A stretch of DNA of 64,000 nucleotides from Sanguinoderma infundibulare (taxonomy: Eukaryota > Basidiomycota > Agaricomycetes > Polyporales > Polyporaceae), in NCBI GenBank assembly GCA_032821775.1, contig JAVLRN010000008.1:1550001-1614000 (forward strand), given 5' to 3'. Below the pieces are notes generated by a model that was given only the letters and a program-made list of their open reading frames with translations, had not been told where the DNA came from and searched no databases. The position numbers were made by a program, and so were the translations under genes. This document shows, one piece after another, positions 12,601 to 24,058 of the stretch; within the stretch, counting starts at the first letter, position 1, and the number at the start of each line of letters is the position of its first letter.

Positions 12601-12927
12601 ATACAAAATCAACGTCACTCACAAGATCTCCCTATCCCGCATGATGTTCCCAACGTCGTCCTCCATAGTCTTGAGCGCCTTAAGCTGGTCCTGCCACCGC
12701 TCTACGGCCGTGATATAGTTGCGCAACGCATCGTCCGCCCCAGCGAGGGCTCCAGCGACGGCAATGATGACCTGCGACGTCGGGGGCGCCGAGGCACTGG
12801 CGTAAGCCGAGAAGGAGGCGAGGGAAGCATGGGAGTAGTCGAGGAGGATGGAGAGATGCTTCGAGTAGTCCCTTTCGTGGTTTAGGAGGTTGGTGAGGAG
12901 GCGCGAGTCGGCCGGCCGGTGAACCAT
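9690..12927 (-). CDS. 988-aa protein: helical BAR-like N-terminus, disordered C-terminus
   Basis: Three exons, 12623-12927, 12229-12563 and 9690-12016, join in frame to 988 residues. The first about 210 residues are predicted helical with heptad-like leucines (LLTNLLNHERDYSKHL, LRNYITAVERWQDQLKALK, LSTAQAELQACETQLAAKEQ), a layout seen in BAR/IMD-type membrane-curving proteins. The assignment to that fold is an inference. The remaining about 775 residues are Ser/Pro/Arg-rich and disordered with basic patches, typical of phosphorylated scaffold proteins. Splice choice: the exon 2 start at the TAG before GGTGACGCGC gives REILVTRLIKASKK in frame; the nearer AG does not. The start ATG at 12927 is the first in frame after the upstream region. 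No enzyme motif is seen. Confidence 0.72.
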
Positions 12928-14142
12928 CCGCGCGGACGTATATGGCGGGCAATTAGTTGTTCTGGGACCACGCCCGCTCTAGGGACGGGTATGGAGGTCG
13001 GTGTTCGGAATGAAAACTTGAGGCTATGCCAGGGTTATGCTTGCCCGACGTTGCCCGCGCTGGTGGTGTATGCGCGGTGGGAGTTGGCGGGCGCTGGCTT
13101 GCTCGCGCGGTGGGAAGTGGAAGTCCTCGCAGAGGGAAGTGGGGGAAGTGGGCAACCAAGAAGGAGGAAAGGAGAGGGTCGGAGTAAATAGGATGGGGCG
13201 AGCGAGCGTGACGTAGGAGAGGTATGCACGGAGCCCAACTCAACGCCGGCGCGTCGCTCCATCATCGCCCAGATTGGTAATCGTAGCGACCGTCGTCCTC
13301 CTAACTGCACTCTTCCGCAGTCCAGACCCTGCAAAAAGTGGAGAAAACCTGTCAGCACGCGGAGCCTTGCGGTGGCCATCCCTATCTCCCACCGACGGAG
13401 CCGCGAGCTAGTCGGAGCAATTTACACATGTCATCACACAACCTTATTCCCAGCTTCTCGTCCTGTGCAAAAACATCCTCCTCGAACCGTCACACGCGGA
13501 GAGAAAGCCGAAAAGTACTGTTTCATTACTACTATTTTCTCAAACGGTATGTAGCAACCCGGCGAGGGCCAGTAATCATCACAGCTACAAACATGACAAT
13601 ACCAGCCCCGCGCGAACCGCCAGGTACTGTGGGGGAAGGGGGTGGGTTTCGCGTAATGTATCGTAGAAGATGCGTGAAGGTGGTGGGGTAGGGGGAGCGT
13701 AGGTTTTATTACATTACAGGTCGCTGGAATGTGAAGGTGGAGGGAAGGTGCGAGGAGGGACAAGGGGTAGGGGAAGGAGAAGGAAGGGGAGGATGAACGG
13801 GTCCAAGGGTGGGGGATTGGGGATTATAAATTGGGCACAAATGGATGCCGAAACGCTATGCAACAGATGAAATGCTCTAATGCGATGTGTGTGATGAGTA
13901 TGCAAGAATAGTTGTAATTATAAACAAAGAACAGATCCAGCACATGACGAGGGACGGTCCGCGGCCCTGGGCAAAACGTGCCACAGCCAGCCATGCAAGA
14001 ACGTCCCAGACGTGGTCCCATCCACGAGGCAAGAAGGTCCCGAAGGTGGTCCAGTCCACGAGGTCCTGAAAGTAGTTCCACCCACCAAGGTTCCAGTCAC
14101 CAAGTCCATACCTGGGAGCGAAGGCGCGGGTCAATTGCGTTA
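12928..14142. other. Intergenic with an imperfect ~32-base tandem repeat
   Basis: The part near 12928-13400 is the promoter and leader of the 988-aa gene. The part near 13700-14142 is the 3' region of the membrane protein gene on the same strand. At about 14000-14090 there are two to three imperfect copies of a roughly 32-base unit around GTGGTCC..TCCACGAGG. No gene is supported. Confidence 0.4.
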
Positions 14143-17100
14143 TCACCGAGGCTGCCAATCACCATGCGGATAGTGCTCCATTGTCCCCCACGTCCTCCGC
14201 GTCTGCCCCGAGCTGCTCGTCGTGTCCTCGCGCGTCGTCGCCGCCGTGATGAACGACTGCGGCGCCGTGCTCAGGTCCGCCCTGCTCTCGATCGCGATCG
14301 TCTGGACGCCCTCGATGGGCACCCCGCCGCGCTCGGTGGCCAAGCTGACCACGGACTGTGCCTGCGAGATCGTCGAGCGCGCCGTATGCAGCTCCTGTTC
14401 CTCCGTGCCAGTGCCCGTGCCTGTGCCCAAACCGGTCGCCGTCTCGTCCTCCTCCTCTCCCGAAGACGGCAAGGGGATGTTGGCCTCCGACTCCGCGATG
14501 TCCGACATGTCGTGCAGCCCCTCCTCCGCGCGCCACTGCTCCCGCAGCGGGTGTCCGAACGTGTGGTTTTCCGGGCTCGACGGCATCGCTTCTGACGACG
14601 TCGATGCATATGGCGAGTCCGCGAGGCGCACGAGCGAGTTCGTCCGCGAGCGTACAAGGTCCAGCGACGAGCGCGACGCAGCCCCAATCGATTGGATGAG
14701 TGATTGCGCTCGCGAGCGTGCCGCGTCCGAGAGCGATGTGCCCGAGTTTGTGCGTGAGCGCGAGGCTGAGTTCGCACGCGAGCGCGACGAAGTCGAGCCC
14801 GAGCCGGATCGCGTCCCGTTCGAGCGGCGATGCGACATTTGACTTGCACGGTGACGCAAGTTCGCGAGCGACGCGCGCGGGCTGGGTGCGGCGGAGAGCA
14901 GACCGACGCTGTCCTGACGCTCAGCTTCCTCAATCGAGCCCTCTGCTTCGGGCACCTCCATGAGTGACTCCTCGTTGAAGTCGCGATCGTGCTCATACTC
15001 GTGCTCGTCTTCGCCGTCGGATTCGAACGAGCCAATCGGAATGGGGCCGAACGTGGCATTGGGGTCCGTCGCCATGCTTTCTGTGCGTGTACGAGCGCGT
15101 GGTCTCCCACCCGGGAACACGACAGGCGAGGGTGACCCTGGGGACGGAGGGATAGGCACCGTCCCTGCTCTCGCTCTTCTTTGACCCGCCTGAGCCTGGG
15201 GATGCCGTGGTGGCATGGGAATGACGCTCCCGCTGAAGCTCGAGTGGGGTGGGCTTGCACTGGAGCTGGCGTTGGAACGAGGTGAGTGTGAATCCGTGGA
15301 CTCTACATTGCCAGTTGACTGGGTCGACCTGGAGTGGCGCGTAGAACGCGACTGGGTCGACCGAGTGTGCGTCGAATGGGGCGTCGAGTGCGTTTGCGGA
15401 CTCATGTGCGATGCCGATGACAAGCTTCCTCGGGGTCGACGGAACTGGAATGGGTAGCGCGAGACGATGGGCCGACCCAAGCTCGACATAGATCCTGAGG
15501 TGCGTCGCTCCGACGACGGCACTTCGCTCTCCTCCTCTTCCTCCTCTTCCTCCTCATCCTCGTCGCCCTCGCCCTCTTCTTCGTCTTCGCCCTCGTGCTG
15601 TGTCCCCTCGCCTTCGGTGGTGACCTCTTTGTCCTCGATAGCAGGCGAGGGAGGGAAGGGTACGACGTCCTCCGATGAGACCTGAGCCCCATACCCTGTG
15701 AACGGATATGGAAGCTTCATCAAGGGGCCCGAAGGATCCGTCCCGGTCCGCTCCTTCTGCTGAACAGCGGCGACCGGCGGAATGATGCTCGACAGCTCTG
15801 GCAGGGTCGCTTTCGCCTCTGCCGTAGCCTTAAGCTTGTCCTCCGAGTCCGGGGTCTGCCTCGGACTCTCAAACAGCTCATCCGACAGGACTCCGCGGCG
15901 CGCGACGTGCGGGGTTGATCCCAGTCCGACAGCAGCGAAGATGCGTTCGATACCCTCCAACGGCGTTGTCACCTCCTGTGCCTCCTGGCCCTTCTCCTTG
16001 CCCTGCGCGGACTCGCCGCGCGGCGCCTTGTTCGTGAGACAGAAGTCGTATGCGTCCTTGATGCGTAAGATCGTGCATTCTTTCCATGACCAAGGGAGCG
16101 TGTCAAAGTCGGAGACGTTGTCGTGAATCGCCGCCGCCGCCTTCTCCGCGTCCTCCTCCTCCCAACGGTACCGGGGCCCACACAGACCGGCACAGCCTTG
16201 TCCACTGAGGATCCAGAGACCGATCCTATCCGGGACCCAAGTCCCTGTCAACAGTGTCCCGATGGCAACAGACACCAGGAAAATTTGACGCACCAACTTG
16301 CCAGGAGAACCAAAATCCGCCATGCCGTCCAAGCGGCATTCGCAATGAGCACTCCACGGGCATAGTCCGTCAGTGTTCCATCAGACCGGAAAAACGTCCC
16401 GTCCCTGTGGCTGATGCCTGCATCCGCAAGCGCGAGAACGTTCGGATCGGGGGAGGAGAACGCGAAGAGCAAGGCCAAACAGAGTGCCGCACGCGGCATC
16501 AACAGTGCAACCGTAGGCAGGTTCTGGGAGTACAAGTAGAGTGTCTCAGCGAGGCCGTCGACCAGACTGCCGTGCTCGCCGACAAAGGCCGATAATCGGA
16601 TATAGTACATGAAACAGAAGTTCACGTAAGAAGACATTGCGGCGAAGTTGAAGGCTGCGGAAGAGAAGTAGATGGGAAGGATCAGAGGACGCTCTGGAAA
16701 CCGCAGTTAGTGTGTCAAATAAGGTTGCGGAACAAACCCAGCACTCACTGACACGCCATCGGCGCACGAAGGAATAGATAAGCTCGTACGCCACAAAGAC
16801 TACAGCGATCCACGCAAACCAGCATGCAATGTACGCCGCTGCTGCGAGAGCCCAATTGCGACCTGAACCCGGGACACCAGGTGCCTCAGGATTCGGAAAC
16901 TTCGCAACGCTGCAAACTGGAATAAGACGCGACGACCAGAGAACTGGGCAGAGTACTCACGAAAGTAGTATAAATACAGCGTTGAAGTCGAAGAAGGTCT
17001 GAAGGGGGATGTGGCCGAAGACGAACAGCGGGAACAGGCAATACCAAAAGTGCATCGTCCGGGATGGATGTCGTAGCAGCTCGAGGTTGAGACCGGGCGC

Positions 17101-17610
17101 TTTGAACCTGGGCCTCGGTAGCTGACCCTCGCCGCCCCCCGGCGCGGAGAACAGCGTAGGTGTCAGGGCCGCGCTCGTCGCGCGCGACCAGGCACGAGCG
17201 TGTCCAGCGCCAGAGAAACCGCGCGACTGGTCTGTGGCCTCGCGGGGCACACCCTTCTCCGCCTGACTCTGGAGACTGACTATGCGCACCGATCGCGGCG
17301 TGGGCTTCCGGCCAATCGTCACGGGCTCATTGCTGGGACCCGCATCGCTGAACATTCCAGTAACCGAGTGGATGGTGGAACGAGGAGCTGGGCCGGGAGG
17401 ACGCCTGGGGAGCCACGACGGGTAGCCTTCTGAACTGGACGACACGGCTTGCGGAGACTGGGGAGAAGACGATTGGCGTTCGGATACGGGTGTTGGTCCG
17501 TGCGCAAGGGGCTTGGACGGGTCGGTGTTGCCCGAGGAACTGGGCCTCGAAGCGGAGCCGGGCGATGGTGAGGCGGCGGGACTAGATGAGTCGTACTCTT
17601 GTCGTGACAT
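14143..17610 (-). CDS. 1097-aa multi-pass membrane protein with long disordered ends
   Basis: Four exons, 16961-17610, 16749-16909, 16294-16693 and 14143-16225, join in frame to 1097 residues. Residues 1-185 are Ser/Pro-rich. About five hydrophobic segments follow between residues 195 and 410, including HFWYCLFPLFVFGHIPLQ, WALAAAAYIACWFAWIAVVF, FNFAAMSSYVNFCFMYYI, the LMPRAALCLALLFAF block and TAWRILVLLASWIGLWILS. The long C-terminal tail carries a pure acidic run coded at about 15530-15600, a His/Ser/Thr/Arg-rich block and Ser-Arg repeats, consistent with a cytosolic regulatory tail. The acceptor of exon 4 is the TAG before GATCGG; nearer AGs break the frame. I do not recognise the family; a transporter, channel or scaffold role cannot be told apart. 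Confidence 0.75.
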
Positions 17611-19466
17611 AATCGTGGATAGAGGTGGAAGAAACCATGCAAAGTGAGTAGATTAGCGAGACGAGTCGAGAGTCCGTTGGAGATGCGGTTTCGCGAGGAC
17701 GGCAGCGTGCGAGGGACAGCACGGCGAGCTGAACACGGGCTCGTTGGGGCTGCTGCTGCTGCTGAGGGCCTTGAACGCGAGGGCCTCGTGTTATGACGAC
17801 GGGCAGCCTCGTGTCGAGCAAGCAGTGGGAGACGACGTGCGAGAGAGCTTCCACGGCGGCCGTCTTGAACATGACCCACTCACCAATTTGGAAGTGTGCC
17901 TTAACCGGCGGCGAGCGCCGGGATTTGCTTCCGTTTTTCACCCGGTGCCGCCGGTCGCCAGATACCTCCGCGGAGACGCTTGTATCCTGGCGACTGGGAG
18001 AGGTTGAGAGAAAACGAGTGTGAGGTTCTTCCTTCCACTTTGGAACAAGGAGCGGCGATACGCCCAGCAACGGGCAGGTCAAGGTCGTGGTCGTGGTAGA
18101 TGGTCAAGAAAAGGTGCGCCCGCCTGGACACGGAGCGGTTGCCATGAGAATGACGCCTGAATATTCGCATAACAGAGAGCTTGTTGTTGACGCGTTGTAT
18201 GCCGTTGTGGGTGTAGAGCTCCGCCGCGGCGTACGGAGCGTTTACGTATCTGGCACTGACCCTCATTGACCGCGACAGATTCAATTCAAGCCGCCGTCGC
18301 AAGGTGAGTTGCTCCGGCCAATTCAATGTACGCGTGCATGTGTTTACCGTTTGGGTAGAATCGATGCGCGTGGGGTCCGCGTCCTCAATTGCCGTGGCTA
18401 CCCTCACTCTGGGCGCTGTCCTCGACAGCCCGGCGACCACAGTGAACTATCGGCCGTAGCATAGAACGAACTTGGAAAATGTCCAGAACTTGAATATAGG
18501 TCGGGAACAGGCTTGCAGCAGGAGAACGTTCCTTTTGCGAGGCTACTCCGAACGTCGTTCGGGTAGGCGATATCTTCCCAGTCGCCGATGGAATGTATTC
18601 AACCAATGGTGACTCACCGGAATGCCCGATCGAATCCGGGATAAAACAAATGGAGGGTTTGCGGCCCAGCGACGAGTCCACCTCTTTTCGATAAGGACAC
18701 CGCCAGGAGGTAGTCGGACGATCCTTGGGTCAAGGGCAGACAACCGGCGCGCTAGAGAAACCGGAGGGTAGACATCAGACGCCTGCCAGGTCGCATTTCT
18801 GCACTACACAACACGTACGTCTGAGTCTTTGAGGCTATACGCGCACATATAGCTACGGATGCTGACTTCGACGGGCTTCGACAGTCTTCACTGGCCACTG
18901 GACGACAAGCAGGGTGATATCCAGTGCATCTGGCACAAGTTGGGGGCGGAGGGGAGGGTGCACGACCCATGCGCTCGCAGTCTTATATATGCCCAGTCTC
19001 AAAACGGCGACGACATGCGATCGACGATGACGTCGTGGTCCAAACACAGTAAGTCTCCTTCCTTTCTAGGACTGCCACTGAAAGGATTGTGATATTTGTA
19101 GGTCGGGGACGTTATAATTCAACCCCGTTTATGAGCAGAAGTAAGTCTTCTAAGTCTAAGCTTGGTGTGTACGTACCGGCACTGCAAGGCCGTTTAGATG
19201 GGACGGCATAACAGACTCGCAAGTACTTAAACCAATTGTGAGCACCTCATCTCGGGTGGTGTCCCGACCTTGCGATGCTGACCGGTTTTGTCGCAAGGAG
19301 CATTCATGCGAGTGGAACACAACTCGTCATCGCGATAGGACAATGTCAGGAGAGGGTCCATTCGTCCTCGTACACATACACACATGTGCCTGGCGGACAT
19401 TCATATCGCTGAGCTATACGAATTCGAGTCGCTGTTGACATGCCATGATACACGATTCCGTCGCGC
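17611..19466. other. Intergenic, no gene seen
   Basis: About 1.85 kb. The right-hand neighbour is the 3' end of an F-box pseudogene, so only the leader of the 1097-aa membrane protein (near 17640-18100) is expected. Frames at 17901-18440 (-) and 18859-19092 (+) were checked and show no domain or consistent splicing. Confidence 0.4.
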
Positions 19467-20530
19467 TCACAGCTCGTCCTCGCCCCCTTCATCTTCTTCC
19501 GCCAGCATCTCCGCGGCCGAAACCCTCCCATGCCTCACGTCCGGAAAGTCTACGCAGCGTCTCAGGTCCCTGGCGAGCGTCCTGCTCATCTTCCAAGTCA
19601 CCTCCTGGTGGAGCACCGAATTAAAGCACAGGCCCTCCAACACGACTCCCCTGTTCCCCCAGGCACGGAAACACTCACGTACCGCCTCGTACCCCGCCGC
19701 CGTACCCGAGCCTTCGACGTGCACGTCCCTGAGGTTCGGACAAGCGACTGGCGAGTCCGCCGCGTGCAGCCCGGGGAAGACGTTGGAGACATACGTTTGG
19801 TGTGACTCAGCGACGACGGCTAGCTTCTCCAGGAGGGGAAACGCGCGGAAGACTCTGGCCCAAGCCTCGACGCTTCCCGCAGTGCTCTCAGAGGCCGCAC
19901 GGATCGAGAGCTGCAATACAGGAGCGTTCTTGAACAACTCGACACAGATCGTCCAAGCTCTGCGCCATGCTGGTGTACCAATCATCGGACATGCGGACCC
20001 AACCGAAGATCAGCAGTGGAGAAGTCGCGGTCCGGAAAGGAAAAGCTTATGTTGAACCCCCGATCCCTGATATTCACGGCGACTTTGGTTGTGGTGTCGA
20101 GGGCTGGCAGCGTGACGGAGCGGTTGGACGTCCAACATCGCAGCGATGCTGGACGTCGTGTCGGGGGAAGAACGGTCGTATGTTCTATCCGGATCGCCAG
20201 TAACCGAGAGGACGACACATGGGTGGAAGTAGAAGTGCGCCAGAAAACGCGACGTTCGGAGGATTCCGTGGCTGTCCAGCTTCAACAGTCGGAGTCGCCG
20301 CAAGGATATCAGCGGTCTGCGAGGAACTGGATCGTCGGGCAACAATTTGCCGGCACGGGGTGAAGATTGAGATAGAAGCAGAAGAAGAAGGTAATATTCG
20401 GTGTCGCACCCGAGGGCGCTAACCAGTCTTCGAGGAGTGGCATGCCGCTCTTGAAAAGGGGTGGGAGCTCATGAGCCTTCGGCCAATAACTGGCAGCCCA
20501 GGTGTCGTAGTTTAAGGCGGAGTTTGCATA
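19467..20530 (-). pseudogene. F-box family pseudogene (copy b), 5' truncated and frameshifted
   Basis: Similarity to the intact F-box genes begins within the leucine-rich body at about 20530 (LPPLFKSGMPLLEDW) and continues in changing frames: DPVPRRPLISL and HGILRTSRFLAHF, then ALDTTTKVAV, then VEAWARVFRAFPLLEKL, CPNLRDVHVEGSGTAAGYEA and a short acidic end (EEDEGGEDEL) at 19467. The coiled coil and the F-box itself are missing. A block of the leucine-rich body between LLEDW and DPVPRR is also gone. At least two frame changes occur (near 20345 and 20000-20150). It sits back to back with the intact copy c at 20729, suggesting an inverted duplication followed by decay. Confidence 0.8.
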
Positions 20531-20728
20531 GACACCCAGCGTCCGACTAGGTGACGTCACGAAGTACATTCTGGATGTCGCTCGGCTACTACTAGTACCA
20601 GCTAGATCAAGTCCACCTGAACCAAATCCACGACGACTTTTGAAGTACGTGGACGCCGCTGTCCGCAACAGTATGTTAAACCGACTTTTTCACCGTTGGC
20701 ATTCCTGACATCAATAAGTCTCACCCAG

Positions 20729-22525
20729 ATGTCTCGTTTGGATGAGGGACCGTCGTCGACCACTTCCCCTATGTCTGCGGTCACTTCCACATCGTCCCTC
20801 GGCGCGCTGCGCGAGCAGATATCCCGACGCCTCGCAGAACTCGAAGACAAAGAAGCGGAGATCGGCAACACGATGGACGAAGAACGGTTGGAGCTCGCAA
20901 AATGCTGGAATTCCTCGCTCCCAGTCAATCAACTCTCCGACGAGCTCCTTACTAGGATTTTCGCTCATTTCCGGTCCAGGGCGCCGTTGTCCGTGCAGTT
21001 CAACACAGGATGGCAGAGACTCATGCTGGTGTGCGGCCGCTGGCGCGACGTCTTCGTCTCAACTCCGATGTTCTGGCAGACGATCGACCTGAGAGCACAC
21101 AGTGCTTGGACCGATCTCTGTCTCGCTCGCTCCGCCTCTGCGTCTCTCAATGTCTCTGCTGCACATGTACAAGGCCACTTCCCTCTCGAAATCCTCCGCC
21201 CGCATGTTCATCGCATCAGAGCGTTCCTCCTCACGGTTGCGTATGATCCGTCGTTGCCCAGGACACTCCCACCCCTTTTCGGCAGCGGTATGTCCCTCCT
21301 CGAAGACCTTAGCCTTAACCCTTCCCGCCGGTTCCAAACGACCGGAGACGACTTGGATGTTCAGCTTACCTCGCAACGTTTCCCTTCCCTTCGCACCCTG
21401 ACCTTATCCGGAGAGATGGTGGCTCCCAAAGACCCTTCGCTCTATCGCCAGCTACGGACGCTGTCGCTGGCCGATTGCTCCAGCAACCTCTCCTTCGACG
21501 GTTTCCTCGATGCACTCGCCGCGAGCGTGCAGCTGGAAGAGCTGACTCTCGAAGCGACACTCCAGCATTTGTCGGGCGATTGGGTCCGGAGCGGGCCAGT
21601 CCCGCGCAGACCACCGATCTGTTTGCCGTGCCTCGGCAGCCTCGAGTTGCTCGAGCACGGGATCGTCCGCACGTCCCGTTTCCTGGCCCACTTTCGCTTG
21701 AATCCGTCCGTCGCCCTCCAGATATGCGGGGACTTCCAGGAGAAAGCGTACGACCGCCACTCGCCCGACACCGTGAACAGCATCAGCGCCATGCTGCCGC
21801 CCAACCACTCCGACACTCTCCTCGCCCTGGGTGTCGCCACCAAAGTCGACATGGCTGTCTGGGACGAGTACGAGATACGCTATGGGGCCGGAGCCTTCGA
21901 GAGTCCGAAGGACATGCCCAACTTGCTTCAACTGTCAACTTCCGTCCTTTCTGATTTCGAGCCGCACATGAAGCAGGGACTGGAGGATCTCGTCGAGGCA
22001 TTCGGGCGTTCTCCTCTAGTCCACCTCAGCGTCTACGGAAACCATCGTTACGGCACCGTCGTCGCTTGGACGAGAGTCTTCCGGACCTTCCATCTCCTCG
22101 AGACACTCGATATCGGCGGACAGGATGACGTGCCCGTGGAGAACGTCTTCCTTGGCCTGCAGGCGGCCTCTACTCACGCCACCGACCCGGACCCACCTAT
22201 CGCTTGTCTGAACCTGAAGACCATCAAAGTCGAAGGCGAAGGGACGGCGGCGGTGTACAAGGCCATGATGGACTGTTTTCGATATCGCGCGGATAACGGT
22301 GCCTTATTGGACTGCCTCGATCTCGGCTCCTTGTCATGCGCGGACGACCTTCCCTCGTGCAGCGCGTATATCGATGGTTTGTGTCGCTACGTGGGCAACA
22401 TTACCTGGGATCGCAGCGATTCGGAGAAGGAGAAGGAGGATGAGGATGAGGTAGGATCGGAGAGTCATAGCTCGGGGCGGCGGCATGAGGGTTGCCTACG
22501 TATGTTACAAGGTTGTGGACGTTGA
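20729..22525 (+). CDS. F-box/leucine-rich protein (copy c), 598 aa, intact
   Basis: F-box proteins bind Skp1 and bring substrates to SCF ubiquitin ligases. The start ATG directly follows a CCCAG acceptor whose donor is GTATGT at about 20671, so an intron ends in the leader; an intron at this place is shared by copies e and f. Residues about 24-60 form a charged coiled coil (LREQISRRLAELEDKEAE). The F-box spans about 68-121 (NQLSDELLTRIF, RLMLVCGRWRDVF, STPMFW). The rest is an irregular leucine-rich body with family blocks LPPLFGSGMSLLEDL, SQRFPSLRTLTLSG, HGIVRTSRFLAHF, AWTRVFRTFHLLETL and YKAMMDCFRYRADNG. The C-terminus is charged (KEKEDEDEVGSE). Target unknown. Confidence 0.85.
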   Translation: MSRLDEGPSSTTSPMSAVTSTSSLGALREQISRRLAELEDKEAEIGNTMDEERLELAKCWNSSLPVNQLSDELLTRIFAHFRSRAPLSVQFNTGWQRLMLVCGRWRDVFVSTPMFWQTIDLRAHSAWTDLCLARSASASLNVSAAHVQGHFPLEILRPHVHRIRAFLLTVAYDPSLPRTLPPLFGSGMSLLEDLSLNPSRRFQTTGDDLDVQLTSQRFPSLRTLTLSGEMVAPKDPSLYRQLRTLSLADCSSNLSFDGFLDALAASVQLEELTLEATLQHLSGDWVRSGPVPRRPPICLPCLGSLELLEHGIVRTSRFLAHFRLNPSVALQICGDFQEKAYDRHSPDTVNSISAMLPPNHSDTLLALGVATKVDMAVWDEYEIRYGAGAFESPKDMPNLLQLSTSVLSDFEPHMKQGLEDLVEAFGRSPLVHLSVYGNHRYGTVVAWTRVFRTFHLLETLDIGGQDDVPVENVFLGLQAASTHATDPDPPIACLNLKTIKVEGEGTAAVYKAMMDCFRYRADNGALLDCLDLGSLSCADDLPSCSAYIDGLCRYVGNITWDRSDSEKEKEDEDEVGSESHSSGRRHEGCLRMLQGCGR

Positions 22526-22990
22526 GAAGCGTGCACGGGAGCCTGCAACGCTTGGTCGCTAGGGTGATCGGAGTTCGATACTTAAGCAAGAAATCCCATT
22601 CACCAATTAATCGAACCGCGCCCGTCTTCAAAGCACTTTCGATGTCAAAATGGTACAGGGCCGAGTAAATTGGTATTAAACCAACATTGCGCCGGGGATG
22701 TGACTTCCTGTGGCACACTGCCACACGAACTGTGGGCCAGCTGTGTCGTATTTTGTGGAGTGGATGCCTGGCAGTCTGCCTTTCGATCTGAGAAGCCTGT
22801 GGTACAAAATGATATCTGAGTGACTAAGTTATGCAACATGTGTTGTACGTACTAACCGCTAACAGTGGCTACTTTCGCGTGGAGCAATGCACAGACTATC
22901 GGCGTCGTAGTCGTCGTTCGAAGTGACAGCACGACGGCCGTTTTAGGCGCCGTCAAAATCTTCACTTCGCCAGCGTCTGCTACAAGCCCT
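22526..22990. other. Intergenic, no gene seen
   Basis: Downstream of F-box copy c. It holds short inverted runs around GCCACACGAACTGTGGGC near 22730 but no gene or transposon end that can be supported. Confidence 0.3.
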
Positions 22991-23194
22991 TCGCACTGGC
23001 CTCTGGGAAAAGCTTTCGCCCCTCGACGCCGCCACTCGTGCGGTGCCTAAGGACTGGCAGGCTTCTAAACTCGCGTGTTGAAGATCTTCAAGTCAGACGC
23101 GTTCAATATCTCTTCGCAGCGGCCAAGGACCGGAAGTCCCTGCGCACGTCTAGACGCGTCCGCCAGCTGACCATGCTGCGTCAAAGACCTCCTC

Positions 23195-23600
23195 GCCGTC
23201 GACCGGTTCCACTGGGTAGGAGGACCGGGCGAATACGACGCCGTCGAGCACGTCCCCGTGGGCCGCGACGCCTCCAAGGTCGCATATCCGCTGTATGTCG
23301 AGCATGGCGTCCGCGTTTGCCTACCGGAAGACAGTCACTCAGGACAGTGTACGTTCTCGACAGCATCGGGGCCGTCTGGCGCGCTGACATGATACTCTGT
23401 GCAGCACAACTTCGTGCGCGACCTCTCGTGTTCGAGGAGCTGCGGGAGTTGTACGCAACGCTCGGTCAGTCGGCGAACGGCCCTAAACCTGCGGCGACGA
23501 CCGCGAAGGCGAAGCACTACCGTCTCGTGCTCTGCGGTTCCAGAACCGCGGCGGGTTTCATCCCGCGAACGCAATCCAATAGCCTTGTTTGAAGTGACGG
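23195..23600 (+). pseudogene. Remnant of an unrecognised gene, paralogue of the 37.5-kb remnant
   Basis: Read on the + strand, pieces line up with the minus-strand sequence at 37.5-37.97 kb: VEHVPVGRDASK (about 23246-23284), an intron-like gap, MASAFAYRKTVTQDS followed by a GTACGT donor at about 23349, then after an AG the piece NFVRDLS at about 23407. It then jumps straight to FEELRELYATLG, which in the other copy lies about 150 bases farther on. The middle exon sequence (CPAILVVSDFTLVTIHG in the other copy) is missing here, so this copy is deleted internally. Frames upstream (from 22860) may belong to it but cannot be joined. Family and function not recognised. Confidence 0.45.
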
Positions 23601-24058
23601 CACCACTCGGTCGAGTTACAACCGTCACGTTGGACATCGCCGATCCCCACCCCTTCCCGCGTCTCGCTCCGAAGTTATGTGACGACTGTCCCTGCTCATC
23701 GGATGCTGGCCAACCACGCGGGGACCCCGGTTGAGGTGCTGAAGATGCGCGCCGCGGCGTGGACATCGTGGCCAGTGGCACTGGCTGGGGAGGATGTTGG
23801 TCTTACGGGGGCCAAGATATGGACCAAAGTTCTGAAGGTTGAAGTGTTGGAAGTCCAGCTCCAGGCTGCTCCGCAGCATTGCTGCCTGATCGACCGGTAG
23901 ATCAAGGCGAGATCGTGTTGTAAGTTCCTCAAGGTGACTTGAATTTCAGTATCTCGTATGAATCGCACAAGATCATGGAGTTTGAGACATTATACAGCAC
24001 CAGTCGCCCCCGCGCATCCGTAGTGCCCCCCTCCCCACCGTCTCCCTCCCCTGTCTTC
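23601..24058. other. Intergenic, no gene seen
   Basis: Between the unrecognised remnant and the small 116-aa gene; short frames only. Confidence 0.3.

Noticed and set aside
23160..23340. Possible DM9/DUF3421-like stretch (FHWVGGPGEYDAVEHVPVGR)
   Set aside because: Comparison with the 37-kb copy shows that the following piece is in another frame after an intron-like gap, so the DM9 resemblance does not hold.
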